Shown: positions 50,252 through 58,730 of the stretch, one piece after another | How the letters are laid out: every line of letters begins with the position of its first letter | Position numbering within the stretch: position 1 is the first letter of the stretch | Assembly: GCA_017694295.1 (NCBI GenBank) | Contig: JADINA010000019.1 | Coordinates: 86,983-150,982 of the forward strand | DNA from: Candidatus Alloenteromonas pullistercoris | GTDB lineage: Bacteria > Bacillota_I > Bacilli_A > RFN20 > CAG-826 | Reading direction: 5' to 3' | DNA length: 64,000 nt | Program-made: the position numbers and the translations under genes | Notes under the pieces: generated by a model | Databases searched by the model: none | Told to the model about the DNA's origin: nothing | What the model saw: only the letters and a program-made list of their open reading frames with translations

Positions 50252-51589
50252 ATGGATAAAGATATGACGCTGACTAAGGATTGGTTAAGTAAAAGGAAGG
50301 TAAAATCTTCTACCCCGCAGGGGAGGATATTGGCCCACGCCCTTTCCTCGACTTCCCTAAACGACGCCTTATTTGATTCAAGCACCCGGGAGGATCTGAC
50401 GCATTTTTCAATCGAGCTCCAGACGATGCCGGTATGCAACCAAAGGCGGTCTGGCCGGTGCTGGATATTCGCCGGGCTCAACTTGCTTCGCGAGATCATC
50501 GGGGCGAAGATCGGGTGCAAAAACCTCGAGCTATCCCAAAACTACCTTTCGACCTTCGACAAAATCGAGAAGGCCAACTTCGCCCTAAATTCCGTCTTTG
50601 AGCTGCTTAAGAAGGGCGAGAAGCCCTCTGAACGGCTATTAAGCCACGTCCTAGCCGAGCCGGTTGGCGATGGGGGGCAATGGGACATGTTCGTCAATTT
50701 GGTTTGCAAATACGGCCTTCTGCCCAGCATGGCCTATTACGAAACCGCCCAAAGCAACGAAACCGCCCCAAGCAACTTTTTGCTTAACCAGGCCATCAGG
50801 GAATTCGCCTTCAAGGCGCATTCGCTTCTATGCCAAGGCAAGGACCCGACCCCGCTTTATTTGGAAACCCGCGACAAGATCTCCGACATGCTCTTTGCCT
50901 GCTTTGGCTTCCCGCCCGAGTCCTTCGATTTCGCCTATGAGGACAAAGACGGGGTGTATCATCGCGAATCGGGGCTAACGCCGCTTGCCTTTTTCGAGAA
51001 ATACGTCGGGCGCGATTATTTGCTTTCCTTCCAAAGCCTCATCCACTCCCCGACCCTCGATAAGCCCTATATGCATAACTTCACCATCGATTACCTTGGC
51101 AACGTGAAGGAAGGTCGGCCCATCAACCACCTCAATCTCCCGATGGAGCGCATCAAGGAGGTTATCGTCGCTTGCTTAAAAGACGGCCTCCCCGTCTGGT
51201 TCGGCTCTGATGTCTCCTTTTACCGGGGCAAAGACCTCGGCTATTGGAAATACGGGGCCTTCGACTATGAGACGGCCTTTGGCTTCAAGCCCGATTTCGA
51301 TAAGGCCGCGATGCTCGACTTCAAGGCCTCGGCCATGAACCACGCGATGCTCATAACCGGGGTCGATTTAGTCGACGGCAAGCCGGCTAAATGGAAAATC
51401 GAGAACTCCTGGGGCAAGGACAACGGGGTCAAAGACGGCTATTACACGATGGACGCGGAGTGGTTCGACCGCTTCGTCTACCAAGCCGTCGTCCCCGGAG
51501 CGTATCTAAACGAAGAGGAAAAAGAGGCCGCAAGCAAAGAGCCGACCCACCTCCCGCCTTGGGACCCGATGGGGACGCTAGCCGACTAA
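50252..51589 (+). CDS. pepC: aminopeptidase C (bleomycin hydrolase family)
   Basis: 445 residues, C1B papain-like. The catalytic Cys is in NQRRSGRCWIFAGLN, the His in SAMNHAMLITGVD and the Asn in KIENSWGKDNG. Homohexameric cytoplasmic aminopeptidases of this family trim peptides with broad specificity. I start at ATG 50252 because of the ribosome binding site; an upstream extension would run through the promoter. The FtsX-type permease gene begins 2 bp after the stop. Confidence 0.95.
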   Translation: MDKDMTLTKDWLSKRKVKSSTPQGRILAHALSSTSLNDALFDSSTREDLTHFSIELQTMPVCNQRRSGRCWIFAGLNLLREIIGAKIGCKNLELSQNYLSTFDKIEKANFALNSVFELLKKGEKPSERLLSHVLAEPVGDGGQWDMFVNLVCKYGLLPSMAYYETAQSNETAPSNFLLNQAIREFAFKAHSLLCQGKDPTPLYLETRDKISDMLFACFGFPPESFDFAYEDKDGVYHRESGLTPLAFFEKYVGRDYLLSFQSLIHSPTLDKPYMHNFTIDYLGNVKEGRPINHLNLPMERIKEVIVACLKDGLPVWFGSDVSFYRGKDLGYWKYGAFDYETAFGFKPDFDKAAMLDFKASAMNHAMLITGVDLVDGKPAKWKIENSWGKDNGVKDGYYTMDAEWFDRFVYQAVVPGAYLNEEEKEAASKEPTHLPPWDPMGTLAD

Positions 51590-51591
51590 AA

Positions 51592-54036
51592 ATGTGCATT
51601 TCCCCCTTCCGCCTATTGGTGAGGAAAAGGCGGCGGAACCTTCTAGGCAATTGGAAGCAGTTCCTTTCCATCTTGCTGATGGGGGGCATCGCCATGACGC
51701 TTTTCGTCGGGCTTTTCGCCAACGCCTATTCGCTTCAAGATAGGGTCGACGAGGCTTACGCGGAAGGGGATTACCCATCGCTTTACGTCTTCTTTTCCTC
51801 CCCCTCATCTAGTTACGAGGCCAAGGCAAGGCCGCTACTTGGGGAGACGGATAAGCTTGATTCGCGCTTAGAGCTAAGCGGCTCGCTTTCAGGTAAGCCG
51901 GTTTATTTCGCGATCTCCGATTCCTATCCATCGTTGTCCCACCCTTATTGGGTGTCTTCGCAACTTAACGAGGACTATTTGCTTATCGACGAGACCCTGG
52001 CCGAGGAAGGTTCCCTTTCAGGCGATTTCAGCTTGGATTCGCCTAAGGAGCTTTCCTTCCCCCTATCCTCCTTTTCCTCCGCCTTGGAGGGCTATTTGCC
52101 TTTGCTTGAGGGGATGGTGAAAGAAGGCGGGGAGAACGTCTTAGCCCGCGATTCGCTTGACCTCTCGCTTTCGATAACCGGCTATATGGCCCACCCGGAG
52201 AACATCTCGACCGCCCAATACTCGACCTCGACCGTGATGCTAAGCAAATCCTACTTCCTTTTAGGAATTGAGGAGGTTTTGCGCCTTAATTACATAGAGG
52301 AGGCCATTACCCCGATGATGGCCTTTTTGCAGGGCTTTTTGACCGATAACCTGTTGCTAATCCAAACCGATGAAATAGCGGAGACGAAGGAATCGATCGA
52401 ATCCGTCTTTGCTTCCGACCCCGCCTTCCTTTATTGCCTAGAGGGGACAAAGGCCCCTTGGGCAAGCGCGATCCAAATTGAGCTAACCGAGGCCACAAGC
52501 CTGACCTATCTTTTCCCCTTCGTCTTCTTTTTGGTGGCCCTGCTTGTCATCTTGACGACTTTCGCCGAGCTCATCATCAAGGAGAGGATCGAGATCGGGA
52601 CGATGCTGGCGATCGGGGTGAAGCGGCGCGAGATCGCCTTCCATTACGTCTCATTGGTCTGCGCCCTCCTTTCCCTTTCCTCGTTTATCGGCTTCATCGC
52701 CGGGCCCTTGTCGATCCCCCTTATAATGGGGCAAAAGTATGGGATCCTCTATTCCCTTCCCGCCGCCTCCCCCTTCGTCTTCCCATTCCTCCCAGCCATA
52801 CTTTCCTTCCTCTTCTTTTTGCTTTCCGGTTCGCTATGCGCCTATTTGGCCACCAGGCGGCAGCTTCGCCTCCTCCCCGCCGAATGCATGCGCCCCGAGA
52901 TTAATAAGCTAAAGGGGAAAACGAAAAAACCAAAAATCGGGAAAACCCCCTCCCCCTTTGCCTTAGCTGGCAAAACGGCCATTCGCTCGATCCTCTGTGG
53001 GCCCTTTAAATCGGCGATGGTCGTGGTCGGGGTGGCCGGGTGCACGGCATTGCTGCTTTGCGGATTCGGCATCGAGGACACGATCGACCGGGGGCTAGAG
53101 GTCGATACCTCCATTGCCTATGGCAATAGCCTCACCATCTCCTATTCCGCTAAGAGCTACGAGGCCTACCCATCCTATGCCGAGGCGGAAGGAATCGCGG
53201 AAATCGACCAATTCGCCTCGGAGGCCTCTAGCATCTGCTTTGGGCCTAACGAGGTCTTGTCCGAGGTCAGGCTATTCGAGGATGAACATCCCCTATTCGA
53301 TTTGGATATCCCAAAAGGCTTTGTCATGGTTTCGGAAAAGACGCTTGAAAGCCTTGGGGCGGAGGTCGGGGACGTCATCGAGTTCACCTTAAACGGCCAA
53401 ACGTATACCTCTGCCCTTGGGGGAAGCTATGAGTCTTTTTCCATCCTTGGGGTATGCGCCTTGCTTTCCGATTTCCTTGACGTTCCCTATTACACCGGGG
53501 CCTATGTGGAGGCGAAAGATGGGGTCGACCCCGCTTCGCTTAAGCAGCAGATTCTTGATTCTTCTTCCTCTTCAATAGCCTCGATCGCGACTTCAAAGGA
53601 GATGGGTGAGCAAGTCGAATCGATCGTCTCCGGCATCAAGGTGATGACCAACGCCGTCAAGGTGTTCGCCATCTTGCTGGCCCTCGTCGTCTTGTATAAC
53701 CTGGCTTTGCTAAGCTTTAGGACCAGGTTCCGGGAGATCGCCACCATGAAGGTGCTTGGATTCTCGATTAAGGAGATCGGCTTCTCCCTCGTCTTGGAGG
53801 CGTTGACGCTTTCCGCCGTCGGGTTTGCCTTAGGCTGCCTATTCGGCTTCCCCTTTATGTACGCCGTGCTCAAGGTCAACGAGGTGAGCCTCGTCCAGTT
53901 CCTCTACTCGATCCATTGGACCTCCTACCTCTACGCCTTCTTGCTCACTTTCGTCGTCTCCTTCCTCATCTCGCTTTACACCTCCTTTCTCGCCAAGAAG
54001 GTCAAGATGGTCGAAAGCCTCAAATCCGTCGAATGA
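51592..54036 (+). CDS. FtsX/MacB-type ABC transporter permease
   Basis: 814 residues from ATG 51592, two bases after the pepC stop. An N-terminal span (FLSILLMGGIAMTLFVGLFA) precedes a large extracytoplasmic region. Three spans near 300-420 form the first FtsX domain (TYLFPFVFFLVALLVILTTF, IEIGTMLAIGVKRREIAFHY). The second FtsX domain is at the C-terminus (FREIATMKVLGFSIKEIGFS). Such permeases export lipids or peptides or act as mechanotransmitters. No ATPase subunit gene is adjacent. The long extracytoplasmic part makes it a full two-domain type. Confidence 0.82.
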   Translation: MCISPFRLLVRKRRRNLLGNWKQFLSILLMGGIAMTLFVGLFANAYSLQDRVDEAYAEGDYPSLYVFFSSPSSSYEAKARPLLGETDKLDSRLELSGSLSGKPVYFAISDSYPSLSHPYWVSSQLNEDYLLIDETLAEEGSLSGDFSLDSPKELSFPLSSFSSALEGYLPLLEGMVKEGGENVLARDSLDLSLSITGYMAHPENISTAQYSTSTVMLSKSYFLLGIEEVLRLNYIEEAITPMMAFLQGFLTDNLLLIQTDEIAETKESIESVFASDPAFLYCLEGTKAPWASAIQIELTEATSLTYLFPFVFFLVALLVILTTFAELIIKERIEIGTMLAIGVKRREIAFHYVSLVCALLSLSSFIGFIAGPLSIPLIMGQKYGILYSLPAASPFVFPFLPAILSFLFFLLSGSLCAYLATRRQLRLLPAECMRPEINKLKGKTKKPKIGKTPSPFALAGKTAIRSILCGPFKSAMVVVGVAGCTALLLCGFGIEDTIDRGLEVDTSIAYGNSLTISYSAKSYEAYPSYAEAEGIAEIDQFASEASSICFGPNEVLSEVRLFEDEHPLFDLDIPKGFVMVSEKTLESLGAEVGDVIEFTLNGQTYTSALGGSYESFSILGVCALLSDFLDVPYYTGAYVEAKDGVDPASLKQQILDSSSSSIASIATSKEMGEQVESIVSGIKVMTNAVKVFAILLALVVLYNLALLSFRTRFREIATMKVLGFSIKEIGFSLVLEALTLSAVGFALGCLFGFPFMYAVLKVNEVSLVQFLYSIHWTSYLYAFLLTFVVSFLISLYTSFLAKKVKMVESLKSVE

Positions 54037-54098
54037 GCATTTCCTTTTGCATATTCCCGTTTCTTGTCTATAGTTAACTCGAAAGGAAGGAAAAGAAG

Positions 54099-54239
54099 AT
54101 GGCCGTTCAGAAATACCGTTGCCTACTCTGCGGGGAGATCGTCGTCCCCAACCCGGACGGGACCTGCCCGATCTGCGGCGCTGGCCCGGATATGCTCGTC
54201 CCCGTCGATGAGGACGGCAACGACGTCATAGCCAAATAA
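54099..54239 (+). CDS. rubredoxin-like small protein
   Basis: 46 residues: MAVQKYRCLLCGEIVVPNPD, then CPICG. The paired CxxCG motifs are those of rubredoxin or the C-terminal domain of rubrerythrin, which bind one iron or zinc by four Cys. It is shorter than classical rubredoxin (about 52 aa) and lacks some of its aromatic core, so zinc is also possible. AAGGAAGGA is just before the ATG. A terminator follows at once. Confidence 0.8.
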   Translation: MAVQKYRCLLCGEIVVPNPDGTCPICGAGPDMLVPVDEDGNDVIAK

Positions 54240-54241
54240 GG

Positions 54242-54272
54242 ATAGGCCCGGTCTGCCCGGGCCTATTTCCTT
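54242..54272 (+). terminator. terminator after the rubredoxin-like gene
   Basis: ATAGGCCCG pairs with CGGGCCTAT over a 7-nt loop; a weak TTCCTT tail follows. Confidence 0.6.
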
Positions 54273-54298
54273 CCTAATGCAATGGAGGTAGTTTCAAT

Positions 54299-55255
54299 AT
54301 GATTAATCCGCGCAAAGTGGTCGTAATCGGTGATGGGGCGGTCGGCTCCTCGATAAGCTTCAGTTTGCTCCTTGGCCATGCGGTCAACGAGATCGTCGTC
54401 GTCGACGTCAATAGGGAGAAGGCCGAGGGCGACGTCCTCGACATGGCCGACGGGATGAGCTTCCTTTCCGTCCCCAAGACCATTAAGGCCGGGGGATATG
54501 AGGACATCGAGGACGCCCACATCATCATCGTCACCGCCGGGGCCGCCCAGAAAAAAGGCGAGACGAGGCTTGATCTGCTGCATAAAAACGCCGCCATCAT
54601 GGAAAGCGTCTGCACTCAGATGAAGCCCCATCTTGACCCGCATGCCATCGTCATTATCGTCTCCAACCCCTGCGATGTTTTGACTTATCTGGCCTATACC
54701 TTGCTTGGCCTCCCGTCAAAACAGGTTTTCGGCTCAGGGACGGTCTTAGACACCTCAAGGCTAAAATCCGCCATCTCTAGCGACACCGGCATCGATCCGC
54801 GAAACGTCCACACCTTCGTGGTGGGGGAGCACGGGGATTCGGAGGTCGCCCTTTGGAGCGCCACCTCCATCGGCGGGCTTTCCCTCCTCGACTATTCCAT
54901 GCAATGCCCCGATTGCAACCTCTCCCACCTCGATGAGCTTCACGACAAGGTCAGGAACGCCGCCTACGAGATTATTGAGAAGAAGGGGGCGACCAACTAT
55001 GCCGTCGCGCTTGCCGTTTCGAAGATCGTTTCGGCCGTCTTAAACGACGAGAAAAGTGTCCTCACCGTCTCGACTTACATCAAGTCCGAGTTCGGGGGCG
55101 CGCTTGCTGACGTCTACCTTTCCCTTCCATGCGTAGTTGGCAGCAATGGGGTGAGCCGCATCCTCCATCCCTCATATTCGAAGAAGGAGCAACTCGCCAT
55201 CGTTGACTCGGGGAAGGCCCTAAAAGAGAAGATCGCCGAGATGATGGCTAAGTAA
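54299..55255 (+). CDS. ldh: L-lactate dehydrogenase
   Basis: 318 residues. NAD loop VVIGDGAVGSSISF, TAGAAQKKGETRLDLL with the Gln that separates LDH from malate dehydrogenase, substrate Arg in GSGTVLDTSRLKSAI, and catalytic His in VGEHGDSEVALWS. It reduces pyruvate to L-lactate and regenerates NAD. With the malic enzyme at 5.4 kb it points to a fermentative metabolism. GGAGG lies 9 bp before the ATG. A terminator closes the gene. Confidence 0.95.
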   Translation: MINPRKVVVIGDGAVGSSISFSLLLGHAVNEIVVVDVNREKAEGDVLDMADGMSFLSVPKTIKAGGYEDIEDAHIIIVTAGAAQKKGETRLDLLHKNAAIMESVCTQMKPHLDPHAIVIIVSNPCDVLTYLAYTLLGLPSKQVFGSGTVLDTSRLKSAISSDTGIDPRNVHTFVVGEHGDSEVALWSATSIGGLSLLDYSMQCPDCNLSHLDELHDKVRNAAYEIIEKKGATNYAVALAVSKIVSAVLNDEKSVLTVSTYIKSEFGGALADVYLSLPCVVGSNGVSRILHPSYSKKEQLAIVDSGKALKEKIAEMMAK

Positions 55256-55282
55256 AATATTCATTTAACACTTCCCGCTTTG

Positions 55283-55312
55283 GCCCGATGGCGCCTTGCC
55301 TTCGGGCTTTTC
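55283..55312 (+). terminator. terminator after ldh
   Basis: GCCCGA (55283-55288) and TCGGGC (55302-55307) pair, followed by TTTTCCTTTT. Confidence 0.75.
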
Positions 55313-55349
55313 CTTTTCCCTTTCCCTTGACGGGGAAGCGCTTTCGAAC

Positions 55350-55378
55350 TTGATTCTCTCTCTCTCTCTCTCTATGAT
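55350..55378 (+). promoter_or_regulatory. promoter with (CT)n spacer, 17 bp, putatively phase-variable
   Basis: TTGATT (55350-55355), a 17-bp spacer made of CT dinucleotides, and TATGAT (55373-55378). The spacing is the optimum, so this copy would be ON. A similar element with a 13-bp spacer precedes the paralogous gene at 58731. Confidence 0.75.
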
Positions 55379-55510
55379 GCTCTTGAACGGAGAGCGAATG
55401 AACGGATCGACTCGTCAATCATCTGCATGCCGGGTTGGGGGTTTTAGCCACTTTTTCCGTCGTTTTGAATCCGTATCGAACCTTATATAGAAGGTGAAAG
55501 GAAAAACCAC

Positions 55511-57733
55511 ATGAAGGGAAAAGGATTGCTGCTATCATCCTTGGGGACCCTATTGTCCCTTGGGCTTGTTTTGGCGGCGAAGGGCGCTTATAGCGCCACG
55601 GGGGATGTCACCGAAGTCGATGCCGCGGCTCCTAACGGATATACGATGCTCACCCAAACTAATATGGATGCCATCGATGTCGGCAGTCAGTTGATTTTAG
55701 GCGTTGATAAGGATCCTTTCGAAGCTTTGAATACCATCGAGAGCAAATGGGGAAGAATTGGAACCGACAATTGGATCGTTTTCACCGTTGAATCGGTTAA
55801 CCCCGACTCCAGTTCCCTTGTTGCCTCTTATGACGGCGGGAGTTATCTCGCTACCGGCGGAGACTTTAATGTTTCCTCATCTCCGGTTACGCTATACATC
55901 AGGGATGGCGCATTCTCGGCGACCGGAGACCCGAATGGGCAAATTTGCGCTTCCACAGCGTCTGACTCAAGAAGCCTAAGATATAATTCCAGCAGCGATG
56001 GGCTTCGTTGGTATGCCAGCAATTCCGGATTGAGGGATTTTGCCCATTTCTATATCGTCCCTAGCGCCGATGTCACCTCGATTGAGGTTACTACCGCGCC
56101 AACCAAAACCGAATACATGGTCGGCGAGACCTTCGATCCGACTGGCATGGTCGTCACCGCGACCTTCGATGACGGGTCCTCGCAGGTCGTGACCGATTAC
56201 ACGCTTAACCCCGACACCCCGACCCCATTGACCGCCGATGTCGAATCCATCGAGATTTCCTATACGTATGATGAGAAAACCGTTACCACGACTCAGCCAA
56301 TCACCGTTACCGAGCGGACCGTCCAATCTATCGAAATAACCACCAACCCGACCAAGACATCCTATGTCGTTGGGCAAGAATTCGACCCGACCGGGATGGT
56401 TGTCACGGCCGTTTATGACAATGGCGATCCGGCTGACGTCACCAGCGAATGCACCTTCTCGCCTTCGTTTTTCGAACAGGCGGGGGAAGCGGTCACCGTC
56501 ACCGTCACCCACACCCCGAGTCAGAAGACCGCGACTTTGACGGTTGAGGTCCTCGAAAAAGCGGTCAGTTCCCTCTCCCTCACCGGCAAGAGGGATGCCT
56601 TCGATAATGGCGATACCTTTACCTTGGGCGATGGGGCCGAGCTCACCGCCATTTGGAATGACGGGACCGAAACCCCTTTGACCTTGGATAGCGAAGGCGT
56701 CACCGTCGAACTTACGACCAAGGAAGGGAAACCGGGCGAAGGCCGCGCCATCGATTCCTCCTATGTCCTTAATTATGAAACCGACAACCAAGCCTACGTC
56801 TTGATCACCTACGAAGGCGAAAGCGCCAAAAAATACCAAATCACGGTCCGCGACGTCCTTGATGTGAGCGAGGGCAAATTCGTTCTTGTCGAGAATGTTT
56901 CCGAACTCGCCGTTGGCGATTACATTATCATCGCCGCTGAATACGAAGGCACCACATACGCCTTAAGCACCGATGATGCAGGGAATTACCGCGGAATAAC
57001 CGAAGTCAATGCCGATGGGAATGCCATTTCGCTTGTCAAAGGCGGGGATGCCCAGGTCATCGAGCTTGTCGAAGGCGTCAACGCCGGAACATTCGGATTC
57101 TCGGTTGCTGGCGGTTATCTGACCGCCGGGGTTACCGGGAACGACCTCACCACCGAAGAAACGTTAAACGACGAATCGAGCTGGGTCATTTCCAAAGAAA
57201 ATGATGCTTTCTCGGTCAAAGCCGACGTCGATGATGCGATTTCCAACCCCCGCAACATCATGAAGTTCAATTGGAATAATGGGACGAATTCCAGATTCTC
57301 CTGTTATAGGGCCTCTTCCGAGGGCATGACTGACGTTGACGTCTACAAATACTATTCCAACGACTACATCGCCGTTTCCGAGTTCGTTGATGCCAACATG
57401 CACATGGACGACTACTCCGGCGAGGGGACTGGGCTTTGCCTTGGCGAAGACGGGTATTACGCCGTTGCCAAAGCCGCGTTAACCAAACTGACCGAAGCCC
57501 AAATCGAGCTATTCCAAACCGAATCCGACTTCTCCGCCGCCCATGAGCGTTACCTCGCCTGGGCGAGCGCCAACGGGGATCAAAACCCCTACGACATGGG
57601 CAGCGCCGCCGCGGCCTTGAGGTCCAATAACGGGACCGACGATAAGACCGTCATCGCCATCTCGGTCATCGGCATAGCCGGCATCGCTTCGGCCGCTGCC
57701 TTCTTCTTCCTAAGACGGAGAAAAGAGGCCTAA
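55511..57733 (+). CDS. secreted, membrane-anchored protein with Ig-like repeats
   Basis: 740 residues. Signal peptide 1-29 (LLLSSLGTLLSLGLVLAAKG). Two clear bacterial Ig-like (PF07523-type) repeats lie at about 195-270 and 275-350 (VTSIEVTTAPTKTEYMVGE, SIEITTNPTKTSYVVGQEFD), with a divergent third after them. The C-terminus has one membrane span and a basic tail (GIASAAAFFFLRRRKEA), shared almost base for base with the protein at 58731. It should sit on the cell surface. AAAGGAAA precedes the ATG. The (CT)n promoter lies 133 bp upstream. Confidence 0.8.
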   Translation: MKGKGLLLSSLGTLLSLGLVLAAKGAYSATGDVTEVDAAAPNGYTMLTQTNMDAIDVGSQLILGVDKDPFEALNTIESKWGRIGTDNWIVFTVESVNPDSSSLVASYDGGSYLATGGDFNVSSSPVTLYIRDGAFSATGDPNGQICASTASDSRSLRYNSSSDGLRWYASNSGLRDFAHFYIVPSADVTSIEVTTAPTKTEYMVGETFDPTGMVVTATFDDGSSQVVTDYTLNPDTPTPLTADVESIEISYTYDEKTVTTTQPITVTERTVQSIEITTNPTKTSYVVGQEFDPTGMVVTAVYDNGDPADVTSECTFSPSFFEQAGEAVTVTVTHTPSQKTATLTVEVLEKAVSSLSLTGKRDAFDNGDTFTLGDGAELTAIWNDGTETPLTLDSEGVTVELTTKEGKPGEGRAIDSSYVLNYETDNQAYVLITYEGESAKKYQITVRDVLDVSEGKFVLVENVSELAVGDYIIIAAEYEGTTYALSTDDAGNYRGITEVNADGNAISLVKGGDAQVIELVEGVNAGTFGFSVAGGYLTAGVTGNDLTTEETLNDESSWVISKENDAFSVKADVDDAISNPRNIMKFNWNNGTNSRFSCYRASSEGMTDVDVYKYYSNDYIAVSEFVDANMHMDDYSGEGTGLCLGEDGYYAVAKAALTKLTEAQIELFQTESDFSAAHERYLAWASANGDQNPYDMGSAAAALRSNNGTDDKTVIAISVIGIAGIASAAAFFFLRRRKEA

Positions 57734-57776
57734 CACTCTTTCCTCAATAGCCCTCTTGGTCCCTTCTAGGCGGGCG

Positions 57777-57803
57777 AAAGCCACTGGAAACGGTGGCTTT
57801 TTC
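57777..57803 (+). terminator. terminator after the first surface protein
   Basis: AAAGCCAC pairs with GTGGCTTT, followed by TTTCTG. Confidence 0.75.
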
Positions 57804-57988
57804 TGTGAAATTTGCCTATCCGCTCTTCGAACTTTCCAAGCTGATTTCTCAAAATAGCGATCCTCGGTGCTGTGGGTTAACCGGTCATGAAAAGGCTTTT
57901 CGGGCCTTTCTTTGCTTTTCTTTGCAGCATCAAGTATTGTTTTGGTAGGGAAATTCCTAATTTCCGTATTTTTGATAGGCGAGAGGTT

Positions 57989-58258
57989 ATGTCGGCAAAA
58001 TCGTTTGTTGATAGTGCCAAAGTCATGGCGAAAGGGCAAGTCACGATCCCAAAGGATGTCCGCTTAGCGCTAGGGGTGTCAAACGGCGATCGGGTTACTT
58101 TCATCGTTGATGGCAATACTGTCCGAATGGTCAATTCCGCTGTATATGCGATGCAGTTGCTTCAGAAGGAAATGATCGGGGAAGCCGAACGCGCCGGCTT
58201 ATCTTCGGATGATGATGTCGCTGCGCTTGTAAGGGAATTGAGAGACGAAAAGGATTGA
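57989..58258 (+). CDS. AbrB/MazE-type antitoxin
   Basis: 89 residues. AKVMAKGQVTIPKDVRLALG, then NGDRVTFIVDGN, is the SpoVT/AbrB swapped-hairpin DNA-binding fold. The C-terminal ERAGLSSDDDVAALVRELRD is the tail that would grip a toxin. GAGAGG lies before the ATG. Its stop and the start of the PIN-type toxin share one base (TGATG). The toxin is broken, so the antitoxin is now an orphan. Confidence 0.82.
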   Translation: MSAKSFVDSAKVMAKGQVTIPKDVRLALGVSNGDRVTFIVDGNTVRMVNSAVYAMQLLQKEMIGEAERAGLSSDDDVAALVRELRDEKD

Positions 58259-58383
58259 TGGTTCTAATTGACGCCAATGTCTTGTCTCTATTTTCCGGAG
58301 TGGATTTTCGCCTTCGCCAGAAAACTATGGCACCAAATCGAACCCGATTCCCATTCACTTTCATAAGACGGATAAAAGCTTAA
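58258..58383 (+). pseudogene. PIN toxin fragment joined to a surface-protein tail
   Basis: MVLIDANVLSLFSG is the PIN-domain start with its first Asp. After about 14 codons the sequence changes and ends FTFIRRIKA, with DNA (TTTCATAAGACGGATAAAAG) matching the last codons of both surface proteins (FFFLRRRKEA). The following 60 bp also match their downstream region. A deletion or recombination joined the toxin start to the tail of a third, lost paralogue. Confidence 0.75.
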
Positions 58384-58555
58384 CGCTCATTTTGAAATAA
58401 CCATCCTTGCCCCTTCTAGGTGGGCGAAAGCCGCTAAAAAGGGTCCTTTTTGCTTAATGATTTTGTCTACGGCCAATTCCTTTTTGTTTTGATTCGTCTT
58501 TTCTTTTTCCTTGTTCATCGACAACGTAAAAAGAATGTGAAAAACCTTTTTTGGC

Positions 58556-58580
58556 TTGATTCTCTCTCTCTCTCTCTAAG
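58556..58580 (+). promoter_or_regulatory. promoter with (CT)n spacer, 13 bp, putatively phase-variable
   Basis: TTGATT (58556-58561), a 13-bp CT spacer, and TAAGAT (58575-58580). Thirteen base pairs is too short for sigma-A, so this copy would be OFF. Two more CT units would restore 17. Confidence 0.7.
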
Positions 58581-58646
58581 ATGACTAAAGGACGGAAGCC
58601 ATGGGGAAGATTAAACGTCAATACATTGGTAACCAAGTAAGCGCGG

Positions 58647-58668
58647 GAGGCTTTTAGCCTCTTTTTTC
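58647..58668 (+). terminator. intrinsic terminator or attenuator in the leader
   Basis: GAGGC, loop TTTTA, GCCTC, then T6. It lies between the (CT)n element and the gene at 58731, so transcripts from the promoter must pass it. The first copy has only a weak counterpart (about 55438-55456). Confidence 0.6.
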
Positions 58669-58730
58669 TTTCCTTAGCCTAACGTCCAACCATAAAGCGC
58701 CTCATATAGGAAGCGCGGAAAGAAGGGAAA

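Noticed and set aside
55976..56839. 287-codon minus-strand frame inside the surface protein gene
   Set aside because: It is antisense to the Ig-like repeats and has glycine-rich composition typical of such shadows.
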